From contig NZ_JACHNX010000012.1 of assembly GCF_014199595.1 (NCBI RefSeq), forward strand, positions 32,950 through 96,949: a stretch of DNA of 64,000 bases, read 5' to 3'. The DNA is from Sphingomonas yabuuchiae (GTDB lineage: Bacteria > Pseudomonadota > Alphaproteobacteria > Sphingomonadales > Sphingomonadaceae). The notes under the pieces were generated by a model. It saw only the letters and a program-made list of their open reading frames with translations, did not search any database and was not told the origin of the DNA. A program made the translations under genes and the position numbers. This document shows positions 59,566 to 64,000 of this stretch, in pieces (position 1 is the first letter of the stretch; each line of letters starts with the position of its first letter).

Positions 59566-59978
59566 TCGGCTTGAGGGTGGCCTTTGCCGATCGCCTTCAT
59601 GATCCGACAATCGGCCATGCGCGCCTTGGTGCAGCTCTGGCTGAGCATTGCCAACTCATCCCGCAACACCGCGAGTTGCGCCAGCCTCTCCTCAACATCC
59701 TTGAGGTGCTGAGCAGCGATAGCTGAGGCGGCACCACAATCCTGGTCCGGGTTCTGCGCCAGCCCCATCAACGATCGTATTTCGTCGACCGAAAAGCCGA
59801 GCCGGCGACCGTTGCGGATGAAGTGCAAACGCTCGATGTCGCTGGCATCATAGGTTCTACGGCCCGACGCCGTGCGCGGGGCGGAGCGCAGCAACCCGAT
59901 CGACTCATAAAACCGGATCGTCGTCACTTTTGTCGACGTCTCGCTGGCGAGCTGCCCAATCATCACCGGCTTCATCAT
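59559..59978 (-). CDS. PbrR/CadR-like MerR-family regulator
   Basis: A 139-residue MerR starting at ATG 59978 after AAGGAT. It begins KPVMIGQLASETSTKVTTIRFYESIGLLRSAPRT. Cys at 81 (QDCGAAS), 116 and 124 (SQSCTKARMADCRIM) form the three-Cys pattern of the Pb/Cd/Zn group. It is divergent from the cation-transporter/PbrT-like operon (operator at 60015-60043), and the same operator occurs before the protease gene. Which ion it senses (Pb, Cd or Zn) cannot be decided from the motif alone. Confidence 0.9.
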   Translation of the reverse strand: MMKPVMIGQLASETSTKVTTIRFYESIGLLRSAPRTASGRRTYDASDIERLHFIRNGRRLGFSVDEIRSLMGLAQNPDQDCGAASAIAAQHLKDVEERLAQLAVLRDELAMLSQSCTKARMADCRIMKAIGKGHPQADQ

Positions 59979-60014
59979 GCCATCCTTGCTAATGCGAACG
60001 TGTCGCACATTTCG

Positions 60015-60043
60015 CTTGCTTCTACAGCGACTGGAGGTGGTAA
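60015..60043 (+). promoter_or_regulatory. CadR/PbrR-type MerR operator before the transporter operon
   Basis: CTTGCTT, CTACAG-CGA-CTGGAG, three bases, GTAA: base-for-base the same arrangement as 58264-58292. It lies between the divergent regulator gene (59978) and ATG 60054, whose ribosome-binding site AAGGAAGG overlaps the end of the site. Confidence 0.75.
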
Positions 60044-60053
60044 GGAAGGCCGC

Positions 60054-60680
60054 ATGAATGCTTCTACCGAAAGCTGCGGGTGCCACGGGGAGCCCGCGCG
60101 CGCGCAAACCGATCCGGCCTATCGCCGTGCGCTGCTGACCGTCGTGGTGCTCAACCTCGGCTTCGGAGTCGCCGAGCTGTTCGGCGGGTTCATCGCCGAT
60201 AGCCAAGCGCTGAAAGCGGATTCCCTCGATTTTCTCGGGGACGGGTCGATCAGCCTTATCGGTCTTCTCGCGCTTGCCTGGTCCGCACGGGCGAGGGCAA
60301 AGGTCGCGCTGACGCAGGGGTTGTTTCTCGGTGCGCTTGGCGTGGGCGTAATCGGTTTCGCGATTTGGCGCGCCCTGAACGCAACCGCGCCGGATGCCGA
60401 ACTGATGGGCACAATCGGCGTTGTCGCGCTCGCGATCAATGTCGTGTCCGCCTTGGTGCTTGCGCGTTTCCGGGAAGGGGACGCCAATGTTCGCGCGATC
60501 TGGCTGTTCAGCCGCAACGACGCGCTCGCCAATGTCGCGGTGATCGCCGCGGCCGGTCTGGTGGCGTGGACAGGAAGCGCCTGGCCGGACCTCGCCGTCG
60601 CCGGCCTCATCGCCCTCCTGTTCCTCCACTCCGCTTATGAAATCGTCACTGGCGCTCGGCGCGAACTGGGAGAGCGGTAG
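60054..60680 (+). CDS. CDF-like cation transporter
   Basis: A 208-residue membrane protein. RRALLTVVVLNLGFGVAELFGGFIADSQALKADSLDFLGDGSISLIGLLAL has the CDF helix 1-2 motif with Asp residues that bind Zn or similar ions (ADSLDFLGDG). Four further TM segments follow, and SRNDALANVAVIAAAGLVAW recalls the second metal-site helix. An N-terminal CGCHGEP motif may bind metal. It is shorter than full CDF proteins because it lacks the C-terminal cytoplasmic domain. The start codon of the next gene overlaps its stop. Confidence 0.85.
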   Translation: MNASTESCGCHGEPARAQTDPAYRRALLTVVVLNLGFGVAELFGGFIADSQALKADSLDFLGDGSISLIGLLALAWSARARAKVALTQGLFLGALGVGVIGFAIWRALNATAPDAELMGTIGVVALAINVVSALVLARFREGDANVRAIWLFSRNDALANVAVIAAAGLVAWTGSAWPDLAVAGLIALLFLHSAYEIVTGARRELGER

Positions 60681-62641
60681 TGCGTCTGCTCACCTTGATC
60701 CGGGCAATGCTCTCGCTGCGGCTGCTCGCCGCGCTCGCTGCGCTGCTGATCCCTGCTGCGGCATTCGCCGAACCCGGCGACGTGCAAACCGCATGGCGGC
60801 TGCTCGACTATATGGCCGTCGATTATGGAGGCGCGGTCGCGAACGGTCGGATCAAGAGCGCGTCGGAATACGCCGAAATGAATGAGTTTGCCGCGTCGGT
60901 CTCGACACGGCTTCAAGGCCTGCCGGCGAAGCCGGAGCGCCAAGCCCTCATTCAGCGGGCCGCCAACCTCCAAGCGGTAATCGCGGAAAAGGGATCGACT
61001 GAACAGGTGGCAACACTGGCGCACGGGCTCGCGGCCGATCTGCTGCGCGCCTACCCGGTGCCGCTCGCGCCCGATAAGGCTCCGAACCTCGTCTCCGGCC
61101 ATGCCCTGTTCCAACAATCCTGCGCGTCCTGTCACGGCATGACGGGCAACGGCCGTGGCCCCGACGCCGCCAAGCTCGCGACACCCCCGATCGCCTTTAC
61201 CGATGCCGAACGTGCGCGCCAGCGCAGCGTCTTCGCGCTCTATCAGGTGGTGACGCAGGGCATCGACGGGACGGCGATGCAGAGCTTCGCCGATCTGCCG
61301 AACGATCAGCGCTGGGCGGTAGCATTCCGAGCCGGGAGCTTCGCCTTCACGGACGCGCAGGCGCGCGAAGGCGAGCGGCTGTGGAAATCCGATCCGACCC
61401 TTCGCCGTCGCATCCCGGACCTGAAAACCCTGGTCGCACTCACCCCGGCCGCGCTCGGCGCGGCGATCGGCGACGCCAAGGCTGACGCCGTGCTCGCGTT
61501 CCTGCGTCGCCACCCTGAACAGGTGATGCAACAGGCTCCCGGCTCGCTCGCGGTCGCCCGCGCCAAACTCGCCGAAAGCGTGGCCGCTGCCCGGCGTGGC
61601 GATGCGCGGATGGCAAAAGAGCTGGCGCTGTCAGCCTATCTCGATGGGTTCGAGCCGATCGAACCAACGCTCACCGCGCGCGACGCGACGCTGATGGGCC
61701 GAATCGAGGGCGCCATGGGGGAGTTCCGCGCCGCGATCGACCGGGGCGCATCGCCCGATGATCTCGCGGAGAAGGTCACGGTGCTGGGCGGCTTTTTCGA
61801 TGATGCAGAAGCGGCGCTCGCGCCCGATGCCGCCACCGAGGCGTCCACGTTCCTGGGCGCGTTCACGATCCTGCTGCGTGAAGGGCTCGAAGCCCTGCTC
61901 ATCGTCGTCGCCATGATCGCATTCCTGCGTAAAGCCGACCGCGGCGAGGCGCTGCGCTACGTTCATGGCGGCTGGGTCAGCGCGATCATCGCGGGCGGAA
62001 TCACCTGGGCGGTCGCCACCTATGCAATCGGGATCAGCGGCGCGAGCCGGGAGCTGACCGAAGGGTTCGGCTCGCTGTTCGCCGCGTTCGTGCTGCTCTC
62101 GGTCGGGATTTGGATGCACGGTAAGGCGCAAGCCGATCAGTGGCAGCGCTATATTCGCGAGAAGATGTCGCGGGCGCTCTCGGGCGGGTCGGGCTGGTTC
62201 CTGTTCGGACTCGCCTTCGTGGTCGTCTATCGCGAGGTTTTCGAGACGATCCTGTTCTACGCCGCTCTCTCCGCGCAAGGTGACAACGGGATGCTGCTCG
62301 CCGGCGCCGGATCGGCCATTGGACTGCTTGGTGTGATCGCCTGGGCAATGCTCCGCTACAGCCGCAAGCTGCCGATCGCGCAGTTCTTCCGCTATAGCTC
62401 CTGGCTCATGGCCGTTCTGACCGTCGTGCTTGCGGGCAAGGGCGTCGCCGCTCTCCAGGAGGCCGGCCTTATCAACATCGCACCGCTCGCGGACGTGCCG
62501 CGGCTGTCGATGCTAGGGTTATTCCCCACCTGGCAATCGGTGCTGGCGCAACTCCTGATGGCGGTCGCCATCGCAGTGGGGTTTGCCTGGAATCGGCGCA
62601 ACCGATCTCGCTCGGGTTCCGGCCCGGCGACGGCTCACTAG
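60680..62641 (+). CDS. pbrT: PbrT-like FTR1 permease with fused cytochrome c domain
   Basis: A 653-residue protein. After a signal peptide comes a periplasmic part with a haem site, CASCHGMTGNGRGPD (residues 148-152). The C-terminal third is the FTR1-type permease with REGLEALLIVVAMIAF (Arg400 to Glu404) and REVFETILFYAAL, the two REGLE-like metal motifs. Cytochrome-c/FTR1 fusions like this are known as PbrT, a lead uptake protein of the pbr system, but iron uptake is also possible. GTG 60680 overlaps the previous stop. Regulation by the MerR gene at 59559 is likely. Confidence 0.88.
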   Translation: MRLLTLIRAMLSLRLLAALAALLIPAAAFAEPGDVQTAWRLLDYMAVDYGGAVANGRIKSASEYAEMNEFAASVSTRLQGLPAKPERQALIQRAANLQAVIAEKGSTEQVATLAHGLAADLLRAYPVPLAPDKAPNLVSGHALFQQSCASCHGMTGNGRGPDAAKLATPPIAFTDAERARQRSVFALYQVVTQGIDGTAMQSFADLPNDQRWAVAFRAGSFAFTDAQAREGERLWKSDPTLRRRIPDLKTLVALTPAALGAAIGDAKADAVLAFLRRHPEQVMQQAPGSLAVARAKLAESVAAARRGDARMAKELALSAYLDGFEPIEPTLTARDATLMGRIEGAMGEFRAAIDRGASPDDLAEKVTVLGGFFDDAEAALAPDAATEASTFLGAFTILLREGLEALLIVVAMIAFLRKADRGEALRYVHGGWVSAIIAGGITWAVATYAIGISGASRELTEGFGSLFAAFVLLSVGIWMHGKAQADQWQRYIREKMSRALSGGSGWFLFGLAFVVVYREVFETILFYAALSAQGDNGMLLAGAGSAIGLLGVIAWAMLRYSRKLPIAQFFRYSSWLMAVLTVVLAGKGVAALQEAGLINIAPLADVPRLSMLGLFPTWQSVLAQLLMAVAIAVGFAWNRRNRSRSGSGPATAH

Positions 62642-62737
62642 GCGAGGCTCGCATTTGCCCCCGCTTCGCTCGCGCACACTGGCCGGCATGTCGCGCATCC
62701 GCGACGGGCGCCAGGACCTCGCGGGTACGCAGCGGAC

Positions 62738-63262
62738 ATGAAAGCGGGCACGGCCACGCTGCTGATCGCCACGGGGGCCGCGCTAGACCTGGCGACCAAG
62801 GCATGGGCGCGGGCTGCGCTCGAACCCTATGGGCCGGCGGGCGATTTCCTGCCCTTCGTCTCGCTGCGCCTGACCTTTAACGAGGGCGTGTCGTTCAGCC
62901 TGCTCGCCTCTGATGGCGACGTCGGGCGCGCCCTCCTGATCGGGCTCACGGCAATCCTGACCCTCGGCCTTGTCGCGTGGGCCTACCGCTCGCAGGGCTG
63001 GCAGCGCACGGCCTTAGCGGTCGCCGCGGCCGGCGCCGTGGGCAATCTGATCGACCGCGCCGCACGCTGGTCTGTAACCGACTTCCTCGGGCTGCACTTC
63101 GGGAGCTGGCACCCCTTCGTTTTCAACCTCGCCGACGTGTGGATTTCGCTCGGGGTCGGGCTACTGCTGCTCGGGCCATACTTACCCGCAAGAGGATCGA
63201 CGGCAGAAGCGTTTCGCCGGAATGGCGCTGAACGCCCGGCAGCTACGGACGGAGGGCCGTGA
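62738..63262 (+). CDS. lspA: Lipoprotein signal peptidase II (LspA/PbrC-like)
   Basis: A 174-residue membrane aspartic peptidase. DLATKAWA, LTFNEGVSFSLL, AGAVGNLIDRAARWSVTDFLGLHFGSWHPFVFNLADVWI contain the conserved Asn, the catalytic Asp in GNLIDR and the second in FNLADVWI. In pbr-type lead resistance loci an LspA (PbrC) works with a phosphatase PbrB to handle lead; here it follows the PbrT-like gene, while no PbrA or PbrB is found. The gap of 96 bp to the previous gene leaves room for its own promoter. Confidence 0.92.
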   Translation: MKAGTATLLIATGAALDLATKAWARAALEPYGPAGDFLPFVSLRLTFNEGVSFSLLASDGDVGRALLIGLTAILTLGLVAWAYRSQGWQRTALAVAAAGAVGNLIDRAARWSVTDFLGLHFGSWHPFVFNLADVWISLGVGLLLLGPYLPARGSTAEAFRRNGAERPAATDGGP

Positions 63263-63336
63263 TGACAGAGAGTTCTCGCGACAGGCGCCCTTGATGGAGG
63301 CAACCGTCCGCCCCCGCCTTTTCGGCTGATACCGAG

Positions 63337-63500
63337 CTAAGGCTTGTGTGCCGAGTAGATAGAAATGGAGCCGGTCGGCGTTGATATCGACTGGCGCTCG
63401 ATCACGCGATCGAACCCCGCCGCGGCGAACATGCGGGGTAGCACGCCATCAGCGTTCGGCTGGGTGTTCGCTGAGCAGCCCCCACCGGGTGGTCCGGGTA
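63337..63500 (-). pseudogene. 3' fragment of a class I SAM-dependent methyltransferase-like gene
   Basis: Reading the minus strand upward from the TAG at 63337-63339, an open frame of about 54 codons gives NADGVLPRMFAAAGFDRVIERQ followed by SISTPTGSISIYSAHKP. It looks like the last strands of a UbiE-type methyltransferase (AGF...V, then TPTGSISIY). The family match ends near 63475-63500, beside the stop of the IS3-type transposase. The gene therefore seems truncated at its 5' side by the insertion. It would have been the minus-strand neighbour of lspA. Confidence 0.55.
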
Positions 63501-63505
63501 GATAG

Positions 63506-63955
63506 TTAGTGCATTGTCGTCTCCGCCGCCATTGCCGGGCGCAGGTGGAGCGAAGCGGAACCGGAGGCCGGCAATGGCGGCGTCGCCGCTTCTGGTGCGG
63601 GTGGGCGATAGCCCAGGCTGCTATGTGGCCGGATGGTGTTGTAGTGGCGCCGCCACGCCTCGATCAGCACTCTGGCCTCGGCGAGGCTGTAGAAGATCTC
63701 TCCGTTAAGCAGCTCGTCACGCAGCGAGCCATTGAAGCTCTCGTTGTAGCCGTTCTCCCATGGCGAGCCTGGCGTGATGTAGAGCGTGTTCACGCCGATC
63801 TGCCCAAGCCATTTCTGGACTGCGGTGGCGATGAACTCGCTGCCGTTGTCCGATCTGATATGGGCAGGCGGGCCCCGGTCAATGAACAGCTCGGCCAGGG
63901 CCGCCGTAAGCGTCCGGTGTTCCCCGCCTTGCTGACGAGGTGATGCGCAAGCCAC
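63506..63955 (-). CDS. IS3-family transposase OrfB, C-terminal part
   Basis: The rve integrase core of IS3 OrfB is clear: [29 protein letters not shown] with an Asp, then [62 protein letters not shown] with the Glu. The first Asp should lie upstream. The frame above 63955 is closed by TAA at 63989-63991, and the better-matching reading near 63955-63925 ([12 protein letters not shown]) is in another frame. A one-base change at the G run near 63910-63920 would join them. So the gene may be frameshifted; the rest of the element is beyond the window. Confidence 0.8.
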   Translation of the reverse strand: MACASPRQQGGEHRTLTAALAELFIDRGPPAHIRSDNGSEFIATAVQKWLGQIGVNTLYITPGSPWENGYNESFNGSLRDELLNGEIFYSLAEARVLIEAWRRHYNTIRPHSSLGYRPPAPEAATPPLPASGSASLHLRPAMAAETTMH

Positions 63956-64000
63956 AGGTGCGGCACTGTGGCAGGCACCGGTGCGGCATTATGGCGACGC

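Overview
The window is GC-rich and reads as accessory DNA (a plasmid or genomic island) from an alphaproteobacterium, most likely a sphingomonad. Protein style, DUF6118, the HNH protein and the CopA/CopB/DUF305 set all fit that. I recognise no core housekeeping genes, rRNA, tRNA or CRISPR array. Two integrase/resolvase-type genes, a third resolvase, an IS1182-like transposase and an IS3-like transposase mark repeated acquisition.

Layout. (1) 1-5.4 kb, minus strand, partly less GC-rich: the N-terminal part of a tyrosine recombinase, a coupled Ntn-hydrolase-like gene, a GHKL ATPase joined to a PD-(D/E)XK-like nuclease domain, a VapBC pair, then a plus-strand serine recombinase followed by a 28-bp palindrome built like a crossover site. 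(2) 5.7-15.5 kb: a sulfide/persulfide/thiosulfate module. It holds DsrE-like, ArsR (BigR/SqrR-type), peroxiredoxin, two persulfide dioxygenases, PmpA/PmpB, a DUF442 protein, SQR, TauE/SafE, an Lgt-like/TlpA fusion, two DsbA-like proteins and a TsdA-like dihaem cytochrome. The plus-strand genes nearly all overlap or touch. A partial copy of the palindrome closes the module. (3) 15.6-18 kb: IS1182-like transposase and a Tn3-type resolvase without tnpA. (4) 18-31 kb: two small secreted proteins, an exported KatG, CzcC-CzcA lacking CzcB, a VIT1-like transporter, a two-component system with cytochrome b561 and PepSY genes, and an exported rubrerythrin.

(5) 31.4-54.9 kb: copper/silver region. It contains a MerR gene with a glutaredoxin-MauE fusion, cusCBA with a frameshifted cusF, DUF411 and DUF305 proteins, copA-copB-cytochrome c-PepSY, a cnrYXH-like anti-sigma/sensor/ECF-sigma set, copCD, an orphan FliQ-like protein, a 16-cysteine four-helix-bundle protein, a DUF4396 protein, a possible HhH nuclease, and the CopA P-type ATPase with CueR. 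Six sites of the form GGG[A/G]T-N14-CGTA precede copA, the cnrYXH-like set, copC, the DUF305 gene, the Cys-rich gene and the DUF4396 gene. They look like the promoters of the local ECF sigma factor.

(6) 54.9-64 kb: a frameshifted DUF6118 gene and a CYP152 gene with one in-frame amber codon. Then come a MerR/MerT/GDCCVxC mercury remnant without MerA, and a Pb/Cd/Zn-type module (aspartic protease-PDZ, PbrR/CadR-like regulator, cation transporter, PbrT-like FTR1, LspA) with two matching MerR-type operators. A methyltransferase fragment cut by an IS3-family element ends the window. The genes together suggest a host facing copper, silver, mercury, lead/zinc, sulfide and oxidative stress.
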